DNA of 64,000 nt. Source: an uncultured Paracoccaceae bacterium. GTDB taxonomy: Bacteria > Pseudomonadota > Alphaproteobacteria > Rhodobacterales > Rhodobacteraceae. Location: contig CANLNM010000001.1 of the NCBI GenBank assembly GCA_947492475.1, positions 372,001 to 436,000 of the forward strand. The letters run 5' to 3'. Positions 9,055 through 17,248 of the stretch are shown here, piece after piece (the first letter of the stretch is position 1; each line of letters begins with the position of its first letter). Below the pieces are notes generated by a model, which did no database searches, was not told where the DNA came from, and saw nothing but the letters and a program-made list of their open reading frames with translations. A program made the position numbers and the translations under genes.

Positions 9055-10446
9055 ATGCAGCATTATCCCATATATCTGTCCACACGCGGCCAAAAAATCG
9101 TCCTATCGGGCGGTGGCGAAGCGGTGATGGCAAAGCTGCGCCTGTTGCTCAAGACTGAGGCAGACATTCATGTGTTTGCGCAGACGCCCAGTGCGGAACT
9201 GTATCGCCTCTTTTATGAGGATCGCCTGACATTGACTGCGCGGGCGTTACAAAAAGGCGACGTAACAGGCGCGGCGCTGTTTTATGCCGCCGATGAAAAT
9301 CCAACCGAGGATGCCCGCACGGCTGCCATTGCAAAATCCGAAGGGGCGCTGGTCAATGTGGTCGATAACCTAGAAGCCAGTGGGTTCATCACACCAGCCA
9401 TGGTTGATCGTGATCCGGTGACCATTGCCATCGGCACCGAGGGCGCTGCACCGGTTCTGGCCCGCCAGATCAAATCCCAGATCGAAGAAATCCTGCCCAG
9501 CAATCTGGGTTTGCTGGCACGGATCGGCAAAACCTTTCGGGATGCGGCCACCGCCCTGCCCTTTGGCAAGGCGCGCCGCGCGTTTTGGTCCGATTTCTAT
9601 ACAACGATTGGCCCACGCGCCCTGACCAAAGGCCCAACCGAGGTCACACCGGCCCTGCATGATCTGCTGCGCCAGCATTTGCGCCGCACTGAAACCACCG
9701 GGCATGTGGATTTTGTCGGCGCGGGTCCCGGTGATCCGGAATTGCTGACACTCAAGGCGCGCAAAGCGCTGGATCTTGCGGATGTGATTATCCATGACCG
9801 GTTGGTGGCCCCGGAAATTCTGGAACTGGCCCGCCGCGAAGCAGTGTTTGTTGATGTGGGGAAACAGGGGTTTGCCACATCCACGGCGCAGGCGGACATC
9901 AATGATCTGATCGTTGAACATGCCCAAAACGGCCACCATGTTGTGCGCCTAAAGGGCGGCGATCCGGTTGTGTTTGGTCGTCTGGACGAAGAGCTGGACG
10001 CGCTGCGCGGCACCGATATCAGCTATGCCATCATTCCCGGCATCACGGCGGCCTCTGCGGCGGCCGCCGGCATGGGTCAAAGCCTGACCCGGCGTGGTCG
10101 CAATTCTGGCCTGCGTCTGCTGACCGGCCACGACACTCAGGGTTTTGCGGATCACGATTGGCGTCAACTGGCCCAGCCCGGTCAGGTTGCCGCGCTCTAT
10201 ATGTCAAAGAAAGCCGCGCGATTTGTGCAATGTCGCCTACTGATGCATGGCGCCGTTGATGCCACACCCGTTTCGATCATCGAAAACGCATCCCGCGCCG
10301 ATCAACGCGTCATTGGCACCACCCTGTCCGAATTGGACCGATGTTTCACCGGGGCCGAAATCCCCGGTCCCGCGATTTTAATCTATGGCATCGCGCCCCG
10401 CGCCTTGTCCCTGACCCTAACACCAAAGAAAGAGGAGACCGCCTGA
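9055..10446 (+). CDS. cysG: Siroheme synthase (trifunctional CysG)
   Basis: Makes siroheme, the cofactor of the sulfite reductase encoded downstream. The 463 residues fuse an N-terminal precorrin-2 dehydrogenase/sirohydrochlorin ferrochelatase part (about 1-200, nucleotide site around IVLSGGGEAVMAKL) to a C-terminal uroporphyrinogen-III methyltransferase. The latter shows VDFVGAGPGDPELLTLKA and the later RLKGGDPVVFGR motif. Length matches E. coli CysG. AAAGGAGC precedes the ATG. The gene leads an operon with DUF2849, cysI, cysH and DUF934, and its stop overlaps the next ATG (TGATG). Confidence 0.95.
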   Translation: MQHYPIYLSTRGQKIVLSGGGEAVMAKLRLLLKTEADIHVFAQTPSAELYRLFYEDRLTLTARALQKGDVTGAALFYAADENPTEDARTAAIAKSEGALVNVVDNLEASGFITPAMVDRDPVTIAIGTEGAAPVLARQIKSQIEEILPSNLGLLARIGKTFRDAATALPFGKARRAFWSDFYTTIGPRALTKGPTEVTPALHDLLRQHLRRTETTGHVDFVGAGPGDPELLTLKARKALDLADVIIHDRLVAPEILELARREAVFVDVGKQGFATSTAQADINDLIVEHAQNGHHVVRLKGGDPVVFGRLDEELDALRGTDISYAIIPGITAASAAAAGMGQSLTRRGRNSGLRLLTGHDTQGFADHDWRQLAQPGQVAALYMSKKAARFVQCRLLMHGAVDATPVSIIENASRADQRVIGTTLSELDRCFTGAEIPGPAILIYGIAPRALSLTLTPKKEETA

Positions 10447-10745
10447 TGGCCCGTCCCTTTACACCCAAAGTAATCACCGCAAACGCCCTGCTAGAAGGCG
10501 ATGCCATCTGGCTGACGGCCGATGATCAATGGACCCGCGTTATGTCTGAGGCGGAATTGATCGAAGACGAAGCCCATGGCGATCTGCGCATGCTGTTCGC
10601 CGCCTCTCAGGCGCATGTAGTTGTCGGCCCCTATCTGGCCGATGCCAAAGCCGGTGAAAACGGCCCCGAGCCCGTTCATTTCCGTGAAAACTTCCGCACA
10701 ACCGGACCGTCCAATTGCGCCCATGGCAAACAGGTGGAGCTGTAA
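10446..10745 (+). CDS. DUF2849 family protein
   Basis: Small acidic protein of 99 residues starting MARPFTPKVITANALL, with the family-type phrase GDAIWLTADDQW near the N terminus. The ATG overlaps the cysG stop by one base and GGAGA lies just upstream. A longer frame from 10341 lies inside cysG and is rejected. The gene is only 1 base from cysI. DUF2849 genes recur beside sulfite/nitrite reductase genes in alphaproteobacteria, which suggests an accessory role in sulfite reduction. No function is established that I know of. Confidence 0.88.
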   Translation: MARPFTPKVITANALLEGDAIWLTADDQWTRVMSEAELIEDEAHGDLRMLFAASQAHVVVGPYLADAKAGENGPEPVHFRENFRTTGPSNCAHGKQVEL

Positions 10746-10746
10746 A

Positions 10747-12411
10747 ATGTACCATTATAACGACTTCGACCAAGACTTTGTTCAAGAACGGGTTTCTCAG
10801 TTCCGCGCACAGGTAGAACGCCGCATCGACGGGTCCCTGACCGAGGATGAGTTTCGCCCACTCCGTTTGATGAACGGGCTATATCTGCAATTGCACGCCT
10901 ATATGCTGCGCGTGGCTATTCCATACGGAACCGTTCGGCCCGATCAGATGCGCATGTTGGCGACGCTGGCGGAAAAATGGGACAAAGGTTATGGCCATTT
11001 CACCACCCGTCAGAACATCCAATATAATTGGCCAAAACTGGCAGATGTGCCGGATATGCTGGACGCGCTGGCCTCTGTGGGCATGCACGCCATTCAGACA
11101 TCAGGCAACACAATCCGCAACGTAACCGCGGACCATTTTGCCGGTGCCGCTGCGGACGAAATCGCCGATCCGCGCCCCGTCGCTGAATTGCTGCGTCAAT
11201 GGTCCATGGATCACCCGCAATTTCAGTTCCTGCCACGCAAGTTCAAAATAGCCATCACTGGTTCACCTAATGATCGCGCCGTAACCAAGGCCCACGATAT
11301 CGGCCTGCGCATGGTCGAAAAGAACGGTGAACCCGGCTACGAAGTGGTCGTTGGCGGCGGGTTGGGCCGCACGCCGATGGTGGGCAAAGTCATCCGTGAT
11401 TTCCTGCCTCAGGCTGATCTGTTGCCTTATGTTGAGGCGGTTGTGTCCGTTTGGAACATCCTTGGTCGTCGCGACAACAAATACAAAGCCCGCATCAAGA
11501 TCACCGTGCACGAACATGGGATCGATAAAATCCGTGAGCTGGTCGAAGAAGAGTTTGCCCAGATCCGCCCGCAATTCACCGGGGTTGATCAGGCTTTGCT
11601 CGCCAATATCGAAAGCCAATTCACCACGCCGACATTCCGCACCGCCCCTATTGAGGGATATCTGGCGGAACGTGATGCGAACCCTGCTTTCCGGTCTTGG
11701 TCTGACACCAACCTGTCAGATCATAAGGCCCCCGGCTATGCCATTGTGTCTGTCTCCCTAAAACGTCATGGGGCGACGCCGGGGGATGCTTCTGCGGATC
11801 AGATGCGGGTTCTGGCCGATCTGGCCGAAACCTATGGCCATGGGGATCTGCGCATCAGTCACGAACAGAACGTGATCCTGCCCCATGTGCATAAATCTGA
11901 CCTGCCTGCGATCTATGCCGCGCTGCGCGATGCCGATCTGCACACGGCCAATATTGGCCTGATCAGCGATATCATCGCCTGCCCAGGAATGGACTATTGC
12001 GCGCTGGCCACTGCCCGCGCCATTCCCGTGGCCCAGGAAATCGCCACCCGCTTTGATGAACTGAAGCTGGAACACGAAATCGGCGCGCTGAAAATCAAAA
12101 TTTCAGGCTGCATCAATGCCTGTGGGCACCACCATGTGGGCCATATCGGGATTTTGGGTCTGGATCGCGCTGGGGTGGAAAACTATCAGATCACCTTGGG
12201 CGGGGACGGCACCGAAACCGCTGTGATTGGCCAACGCGCAGGTCCCGGATTTGCCTATGACCAGATCGTTCCAGCCATCGAACGTCTGATCACCGCCTAT
12301 CTGGAATTGCGCACTGACGAAGAGGAAACCTTCCTTGAGGCGTATAAACGCCTTGGGGTGGCGCCGTTCAAAACGGCTCTTTATCCAGAGGAAAAAGCCA
12401 ATGCCGCTTGA
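10747..12411 (+). CDS. cysI: Assimilatory sulfite reductase hemoprotein (nitrite/sulfite reductase family)
   Basis: Six-electron reduction of sulfite to sulfide using a coupled siroheme and 4Fe-4S cluster. The 554 residues have the two-repeat ferredoxin-like layout. Cluster and siroheme ligands are CPGMDYC (C-x5-C) and GCINAC (C-x3-C) in the C-terminal half. The start at 10747 (MYHYNDFDQDF) follows the DUF2849 stop directly. The frame continues to 10621 but overlaps DUF2849, so I rejected the longer form. A nitrite reductase role is possible from family alone, but linkage to cysG, cysH and DUF934 argues for sulfite. The electron donor is probably ferredoxin, via the fpr gene downstream. Confidence 0.93.
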   Translation: MYHYNDFDQDFVQERVSQFRAQVERRIDGSLTEDEFRPLRLMNGLYLQLHAYMLRVAIPYGTVRPDQMRMLATLAEKWDKGYGHFTTRQNIQYNWPKLADVPDMLDALASVGMHAIQTSGNTIRNVTADHFAGAAADEIADPRPVAELLRQWSMDHPQFQFLPRKFKIAITGSPNDRAVTKAHDIGLRMVEKNGEPGYEVVVGGGLGRTPMVGKVIRDFLPQADLLPYVEAVVSVWNILGRRDNKYKARIKITVHEHGIDKIRELVEEEFAQIRPQFTGVDQALLANIESQFTTPTFRTAPIEGYLAERDANPAFRSWSDTNLSDHKAPGYAIVSVSLKRHGATPGDASADQMRVLADLAETYGHGDLRISHEQNVILPHVHKSDLPAIYAALRDADLHTANIGLISDIIACPGMDYCALATARAIPVAQEIATRFDELKLEHEIGALKIKISGCINACGHHHVGHIGILGLDRAGVENYQITLGGDGTETAVIGQRAGPGFAYDQIVPAIERLITAYLELRTDEEETFLEAYKRLGVAPFKTALYPEEKANAA

Positions 12412-13141
12412 AGCTCCTTTAGCACCGGTTGAGACGCGCATCGCTGCGCTGAACACCCGGTACAAACATCACAGTGCCACGTCCGTCATCGAACGCGCGC
12501 TCAGTGACGCCGAAGTGGGCCGAACCGCTATGGTCAGTTCCTTTGGCGCGGAATCCGTTGTGTTGTTGCACATGGTGTCGATCATGGATCGCACCACGCC
12601 GGTGCTGTTTATCGACACAGAAATGCTGTTTCCCGAAACCTTGGACTATCAGTCTGAGCTGGCAGAGAAACTGCACCTAAGTGACATCCGCACAGTAAAA
12701 GCCAGTCGTCAGGATATCCTGATCCATGACAACGAAGGACTGTTGCACCTGCACGATTCCGACGCTTGCTGTGATCTGCGCAAAACCCGCCCGCTGGAAA
12801 AGGCGCTGGAGCCGTTTGATGCCTGGATCACGGGGCGCAAACGGTATCAGGGCGGCAAACGTGTGGAAATCGAGTTTTTCGAGAACGAGATGGATAAACG
12901 CATCAAAATCAACCCATTGGCCCATTGGTCACGGGACGATTTGCAGGATTACATCACCGAAAACCGTCTGCCCCGCCATCCCTTGGTGGCCCAAGGCTAT
13001 CCATCCATCGGATGTAAGCCATGCACCAGCAAAGTGATGCAAGGCGAAGACGAACGCGCCGGTCGCTGGCGCGATCAGGACAAAACAGAATGCGGCATTC
13101 ATTTTTTGAATGGCAAAATGGTTCGCGGCTCGGCTGCGTGA
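12401..13141 (+). CDS. cysH: Adenylylsulfate (APS) reductase, CysH family with 4Fe-4S motif
   Basis: Reduces activated sulfate to sulfite for the adjacent sulfite reductase. The 246 residues show the PP-loop-like SSFGAESVVLLHM. Both cysteine pairs of the iron-sulfur type are present: DACCDLRKTRPL and GCKPCTS. These pairs mark reductases that accept APS, whereas PAPS-specific enzymes lack them. The C-terminal catalytic cysteine is in TECGIHF. The start at 12401 (MPLEAPLAPV) overlaps the end of cysI by 11 bases, with AGAGGAAAAAG upstream. Confidence 0.94.
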   Translation: MPLEAPLAPVETRIAALNTRYKHHSATSVIERALSDAEVGRTAMVSSFGAESVVLLHMVSIMDRTTPVLFIDTEMLFPETLDYQSELAEKLHLSDIRTVKASRQDILIHDNEGLLHLHDSDACCDLRKTRPLEKALEPFDAWITGRKRYQGGKRVEIEFFENEMDKRIKINPLAHWSRDDLQDYITENRLPRHPLVAQGYPSIGCKPCTSKVMQGEDERAGRWRDQDKTECGIHFLNGKMVRGSAA

Positions 13142-13151
13142 GGACATGAAC

Positions 13152-13583
13152 ATGCTTTTGAACAATACTCAGCTGATTAACGATACCGGTTTTGTGCCTG
13201 AGGACTGGACCGGTCAGTTTTACGAACTGAATGCGCTGCCGGCCAATGATGGGGCGGTGGATTGGGCTGTGGATGTGCCTTCGGATGGGGATATTTCCCT
13301 GTTGGCAGAACGCGTTGGCGACATCGCACTGATCCGGATTGATTTCCCCAGCTTTGCAGATGGGCGCGGCTTTACGCTGGCGGCGCGTTTGCGGCGGATG
13401 GGGTTCACCGGGCGTCTGCGCGCCCGCGGTCATGTTATCGCCGACCAATATGCCATGGCGCGTCGGTCCGGTTTCGACGAAGTCGAAGTCGACGGCGCCC
13501 TCGCCGACCGTCAGCCCGAAGCCCAATGGCTGGCCCGCGCAAATTGGCAGGCCCACGATTATCAGAATCGCATGCGCGCCTGA
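13152..13583 (+). CDS. DUF934 family protein
   Basis: A 143-residue soluble protein with the DUF934 core DFPSFADGRGFTLAARLR and then GFDEVEVDG. GAGGA sits 7 bases before ATG 13152; an ATG at 13146 is an alternative. DUF934 genes are regularly found directly after cysI/cysH in proteobacteria and are often listed as putative oxidoreductases of sulfate assimilation. The biochemical role is not established to my knowledge. It is the last tightly packed gene of the cys operon, 69 bases before fpr. Confidence 0.88.
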   Translation: MLLNNTQLINDTGFVPEDWTGQFYELNALPANDGAVDWAVDVPSDGDISLLAERVGDIALIRIDFPSFADGRGFTLAARLRRMGFTGRLRARGHVIADQYAMARRSGFDEVEVDGALADRQPEAQWLARANWQAHDYQNRMRA

Positions 13584-13652
13584 TCCAAGCCTGATACAGA
13601 TCAAAGACGACGAAAGGGTGCGGTGTGATACATGCCGCACATCACATATATT

Positions 13653-14513
13653 ATGACCGAGTTAAAACCCGTGACCGAAGCAAACACCGCACAGGCTGTG
13701 AAAGCCAAACCCGCCATGCCCGATGCGCAGACCGTCACCGAGGTCAAGCATTACACCGACCGCCTGTTTTCGTTTAAAATGACCCGCCCGGCCTCTATGC
13801 GGTTCCGGTCCGGTGAATTTGTGATGATCGGCCTGATGGGGGATCCTCATCCTGAAACCGGCAAACAAAAACCTCTGCTGCGCGCCTATTCTATTGCATC
13901 GCCCAGCTGGGACGAAGAGCTGGAATTTTATTCAATCAAGGTTCCAGATGGTCCCCTGACATCGAAGTTGCAGCATATCAAAGTGGGCGACGACGTGATC
14001 CTGCGCCCCAAACCCGTTGGCACATTGGTGCATGATGCATTGTTGCCGGGAAAACGGATTTGGTTCTTTGCCACCGGGACTGGATTTGCGCCTTTTGCAT
14101 CGCTGCTGCGCGAACCACAAACCTATGAAGATTATGACGAAATCATCATCACCCATACCTGTCGCGAAGCGGGCGAATTGACCTATGGTGCCGATCTGAT
14201 CGAAGGTCTGAAATCTGACGAATTGCTGAACGAAGTGATTGGCGACGGGTTCTGGAAAAAGATCAAATATTACCCCACCACCACCCGCGAAGAGAGCCCT
14301 AAAATGGGTCGGATCACGGATCTGATGCGATCAGGCGAAGCGTTTGAGGACCTTGGTGTTCCGCCTTTGAACGCTGAGACGGACCGGGCGATGATCTGTG
14401 GAAATCTGGCCTTTAACCTAGAGCTAAAGGACATGTTTGAGGAATATGGGCTGCAAGAAGGCGCCAATTCTGACCCCAAACATTATGTGGTCGAAAAAGC
14501 GTTCCTCGATTAA
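13653..14513 (+). CDS. fpr: Ferredoxin--NADP+ reductase
   Basis: FAD enzyme moving electrons between NADPH and ferredoxin/flavodoxin. About 286 residues. The FAD-binding motif is LLRAYSIASP, the NADP domain starts with WFFATGTGFAPFASLLR, and the late motif is RAMICGNLAFN. I prefer the ATG at 13653 (MTELKPVTE), the usual N terminus in relatives. An ATG at 13632 (MPHITYI) has a distant AAAGGG and cannot be excluded. Its place after the sulfite reductase operon fits supply of reductant to CysI. It probably also has wider redox roles. Confidence 0.93.
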   Translation: MTELKPVTEANTAQAVKAKPAMPDAQTVTEVKHYTDRLFSFKMTRPASMRFRSGEFVMIGLMGDPHPETGKQKPLLRAYSIASPSWDEELEFYSIKVPDGPLTSKLQHIKVGDDVILRPKPVGTLVHDALLPGKRIWFFATGTGFAPFASLLREPQTYEDYDEIIITHTCREAGELTYGADLIEGLKSDELLNEVIGDGFWKKIKYYPTTTREESPKMGRITDLMRSGEAFEDLGVPPLNAETDRAMICGNLAFNLELKDMFEEYGLQEGANSDPKHYVVEKAFLD

Positions 14514-14618
14514 ATTGTCCTTAAATTGTTGTTTCAGGGCAGTCCGATTGGCCTGCCCTGTTAAACACGCATTCACTTTGGCGTGGCTAACGTTTGGCCA
14601 CGAACCAAAGGATACAGA

Positions 14619-15131
14619 ATGTATATCACACAAACCCATGGTGCCGCCGCGCCCCCATTGACGCGCGCCCACCCTGCCCGCGACATACCCCCAGCCCCAA
14701 CATTTCAAACGGATCAAACCGCGGTTCCGCCCGAGCCTGATCCCACAGGTCCGGCGGCCGTTGCCCTGATCAAATCCGAATATGACATGACCAACATTTC
14801 GCCGCGCGAAGTGGATGAAATGGTCGATCGGATGATCAAAGCGGGCGATGACATGAATGGTGACTTGCTGATGTTGCTGACCCATGGCGAAGGGTTCCGA
14901 CAACATCTGGCCAACACATTTGGCGGCACATTTGATCCCAACGAAAAACAAGATTTGGTGGCGCAATCAAAGGTGCAATTGCAATTGGCAAAACAATTCG
15001 GGGACCCAACTGAATATTTGACGCGCTTTATCGCGTTCCTCGACACATTTGGTGGGCAATCTGGCGAAGCCGCCCAAATTTCTGAAACCTCAACGGTTGC
15101 GGCAATTGTTCGTGCCAACGCTTCGACCTAA
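14619..15131 (+). CDS. Hypothetical protein
   Basis: I do not recognise this family. ATG 14619 (MYITQTHGAA) has AAAGGA 7 bases upstream; a frame to 14583 lacks this. The 170 residues start with a proline/alanine-rich, probably disordered segment (about 1-45). A helical acidic domain follows, with NISPREVDEMVDRMIKAGDD and later QSKVQLQLAKQFGDP. There is no signal peptide or membrane segment. It follows fpr by 105 bases and is followed by a shared terminator, so it may be a single-gene unit. Confidence 0.75.
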   Translation: MYITQTHGAAAPPLTRAHPARDIPPAPTFQTDQTAVPPEPDPTGPAAVALIKSEYDMTNISPREVDEMVDRMIKAGDDMNGDLLMLLTHGEGFRQHLANTFGGTFDPNEKQDLVAQSKVQLQLAKQFGDPTEYLTRFIAFLDTFGGQSGEAAQISETSTVAAIVRANAST

Positions 15132-15150
15132 ACGCAATACTGGGTTGCCT

Positions 15151-15192
15151 AGCGCGCCAGCCTAAAGAGTAGGAACGTCCCAGCGGCGCGCT
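15151..15192. repeat. Inverted repeat AGCGCGCC/GGCGCGCT in intergenic region
   Basis: Perfect 8-bp arms (15151-15158 and 15185-15192) enclose a 26-base loop, between the hypothetical gene's stop and its terminator. No T-run follows. It may form a 3'-UTR stem; function unknown. Confidence 0.4.
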
Positions 15193-15262
15193 GCCCCCTG
15201 AAACGCGGTCATGTTGCGCGATGGCGGTATTTTTTACGCAAAACCCTATGATCTAAATACAA

Positions 15263-15290
15263 AAAAGGCCGCAGAAACCTGCGGCCTTTT
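15263..15290. terminator. Bidirectional hairpin terminator
   Basis: A perfect 12-bp stem (15263-15274 with 15279-15290) around an AAAC loop, with A-rich left and T4 right ends. It separates the convergent hypothetical gene and the repeat-rich protein gene and can serve both. Confidence 0.92.
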
Positions 15291-15309
15291 CTAAGTCTAT
15301 GGGCGGGGC

Positions 15310-16398
15310 TTACAGGCCCATCGCGCCTTTGATGGCGTCAATCGCCGGCTGGATCAGCTCTGGATTGTCGATCGCACCTTGAACTGCGGCGGTCAAAGTT
15401 GTCTTCTGGATCGCGCCCAGATCAGAACCGTCAATCATTTCCAGGATTTTCTCGCCGTTGAATGTGTCAGGTGTCAGCAAGCTGGCCAGACCACCCTCTG
15501 CGGCTTCTTCTGCAACTTCTGCTGTTGCTTCCATTGCATCACCCGCAGCTTCAGTTGCTTCTTCGGTTGCAACTTCGGCGGCTTCTTCTGCTGCCGCTTC
15601 GGTGGTTTCTTCAACAGCTTCCGCGACGGCTTCTTCTGTTGCTTCTACCGCATCCGTGGCTTCTTCAACTGCAGTTTCCATCGCTTCTTCTGCGACTTTT
15701 TCGGTTGCGGCGGCGGCTTCTTCAGCAACTTCTTCTGTTGCTTCAACGGCGTCTGTCGCTGTTTCCATCGCTTCTTCGGCAACTTCTTCTGTTGCTTGCG
15801 TTGCCGTATCCACAGCTTCTGCGGCTTCTTCTGTCACAGCTTCAGCTGCATCCGTTGCGGTTTCGGCAGCGTCTTCAGCGACGTCTGCTGCACCGTCAGT
15901 TGCACCTTCAACAGCGTCTGTTGCGGCTTCGACGGCGTCGTTTGCCGTTTCAGTGACGGCTTCCATTGCGTCATTTGCAGCCTCGGTTGCAACATCTGCT
16001 GCATCCGCAGCCGCGTCTGTCGCAGCGTCTACCGCGTCATTGGCTGTTTCAACAACAGCGTCTGCAGCTTCTGTTGCTGCTTCTGTTGCGGCGTCCACGG
16101 CTTCGTCTGCTGCTTCGGCGACGGCGTCCATCGCACCTTCGGCGGCTTCGGTTACGGCCTCAGTTGCGCCTTCAACGGTTTCGGCCACGGCATCTGTCGC
16201 GCCTTCTACGGCTTCTGCTGCCGCGTCGGTCACGGCATCAGCGGCACCTTCGGCGGCTTCTGTGACTGTTTCGGTTGCATCGCTTGCGGCTTGTGTTGCG
16301 GTGTCTACGGCCTCTGCGGGGGTACGTCCCTCAACCAGATACTGGTAGCCAAAAAACCCGGCAACAGCCAAGACGGCAATGATAATTATCGCTCTCAT
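15310..16398 (-). CDS. Membrane-anchored acidic protein with 11-residue (hendecad) repeats
   Basis: A 362-residue protein. The start at 16398 (MRAIIIIAVLA) has AAGGAAAT upstream. Residues 1-20 form one membrane helix or uncleaved signal anchor. From about 30 to 300 the chain is almost only A, E, D, T and V. The first part has a clear 11-residue period, for example AVTEAAEGAMD, AVAEAADEAVD, AVVETANDAVD and AVTETANDAVE. This pattern fits long amphipathic helices of the LEA-group-3 or right-handed coiled-coil kind. The last 60 residues form an ordinary small domain (LASLLTPDTF, then GAIQKTTLTAAVQGAI). Function unknown; a periplasmic spacer or desiccation/osmotic protectant is conceivable. Expect a highly acidic protein. 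Confidence 0.85.
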   Translation of the reverse strand: MRAIIIIAVLAVAGFFGYQYLVEGRTPAEAVDTATQAASDATETVTEAAEGAADAVTDAAAEAVEGATDAVAETVEGATEAVTEAAEGAMDAVAEAADEAVDAATEAATEAADAVVETANDAVDAATDAAADAADVATEAANDAMEAVTETANDAVEAATDAVEGATDGAADVAEDAAETATDAAEAVTEEAAEAVDTATQATEEVAEEAMETATDAVEATEEVAEEAAAATEKVAEEAMETAVEEATDAVEATEEAVAEAVEETTEAAAEEAAEVATEEATEAAGDAMEATAEVAEEAAEGGLASLLTPDTFNGEKILEMIDGSDLGAIQKTTLTAAVQGAIDNPELIQPAIDAIKGAMGL

Positions 16399-16627
16399 AG
16401 TATTTCCTTCCAATGACTTGGCTCACAAAAGTGTGCCTGGTCCGCAGCGGACTCGGGCTGTGATATGTCAGATCATATCATAAGATGGAAGCGGGAAGCA
16501 GGTGACACTTTTCCCCGCGGGCGGGATTCTGGTTAAACAGGCAAAATCATGCTGTTTTGCGGGTTGATCCGGGCGCAAGCCCTGTCTATTTTAACCTCGA
16601 CATTCAAATGACCGAAAGGACACGGCT

Positions 16628-17176
16628 ATAGCCCGCAGACCTCATAACGCACCTCCGGTGCGTGACACTGGCCCCCGCATAAACGATCGCATCCGGGCCA
16701 ACGAATTACGCCTTATTGGCGCAGATGGTGAAAATGTTGGCGTTGTGACGCCCGCACGCGCGTTGGTAATGGCAGAAGAGGCCGGGCTTGACCTGGTTGA
16801 AATTTCGCCCAACGCCACGCCCCCCGTTTGTAAAATCATGGATTTCGGCAAGTTCAAATACGAACAGCAGAAACGTGAAAGCGAAGCGCGTAAGAAACAG
16901 AAAACGATTGAAGTGAAAGAGGTCAAATTTCGGCCCAACACGGATATCCACGATTACGAAGTCAAAATGCGTAACGTGTTTAAGTTCCTAGAAGCCGGCG
17001 ACAAAGTCAAAGTGACGCTGCGGTTCCGGGGACGGGAAATGGCGCACCAAAATCTGGGTCGTGAATTGCTGTTGCGTGTTGCAGAAGACATCAAAGAGCT
17101 GGGCAAGGTCGATAACATGCCCAAGATGGAAGGCCGTCAAATGGTCATGATGATTTCCGCATTGGCCAAGAAATAA
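16628..17176 (+). CDS. infC: Translation initiation factor IF-3 with ATA start codon
   Basis: Binds the 30S subunit and controls start-codon choice. The frame from the first standard start (GTG 16658) lacks the normal N terminus. Reading back in frame gives [19 protein letters not shown], the usual alphaproteobacterial IF-3 beginning. It is preceded by ATA at 16628 with GAAAGGA (16614-16620) 7 bases upstream. IF-3 genes are known to use rare start codons (ATT in E. coli) for self-regulation, so ATA is the likely start. A perfect 7-bp hairpin (16647-16653 with 16657-16663) lies just inside the gene. The product is 182 residues and includes [15 protein letters not shown]. No rpmI-rplT follows; a terminator ends the unit. 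Confidence 0.93.
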   Translation: MARRPHNAPPVRDTGPRINDRIRANELRLIGADGENVGVVTPARALVMAEEAGLDLVEISPNATPPVCKIMDFGKFKYEQQKRESEARKKQKTIEVKEVKFRPNTDIHDYEVKMRNVFKFLEAGDKVKVTLRFRGREMAHQNLGRELLLRVAEDIKELGKVDNMPKMEGRQMVMMISALAKK

Positions 17177-17205
17177 TCGCTGTTTTACAACGCGATAGTT
17201 GATTG

Positions 17206-17232
17206 AAACCCCGGCTTTGGCTGGGGTTTTTC
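17206..17232 (+). terminator. infC terminator
   Basis: Hairpin AAACCCC (17206-17212) pairing with GGGGTTT (17223-17229), followed by further T residues. It lies 30 bases after the infC stop and also faces the convergent squalene-synthase-like gene. Confidence 0.85.
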
Positions 17233-17248
17233 TTTGGGCTCAACGGGA

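Noticed and set aside
10621-10746. Longer N terminus of cysI
   Set aside because: It would overlap DUF2849 for its whole length and lacks family similarity; ATG 10747 fits better.
15500-16310. CRISPR-like repeated DNA
   Set aside because: The 33-base period encodes an 11-residue protein repeat in an open frame. The copies are not identical and no spacers are seen.
15379-16416. Long plus-strand open frames (345, 296 and 164 residues) opposite the repeat protein
   Set aside because: They are cysteine/phenylalanine-, serine- or leucine-rich mirror images of the repeat codons. No ribosome site or natural composition; a by-product of low stop frequency in the repeat.
16535-16560. Overlapping inverted repeats upstream of infC (AAACAG/CTGTTT and GCAAAA/TTTTGC)
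   Set aside because: They are short (6 bp) and mutually exclusive; too weak to call an attenuator without conservation data.
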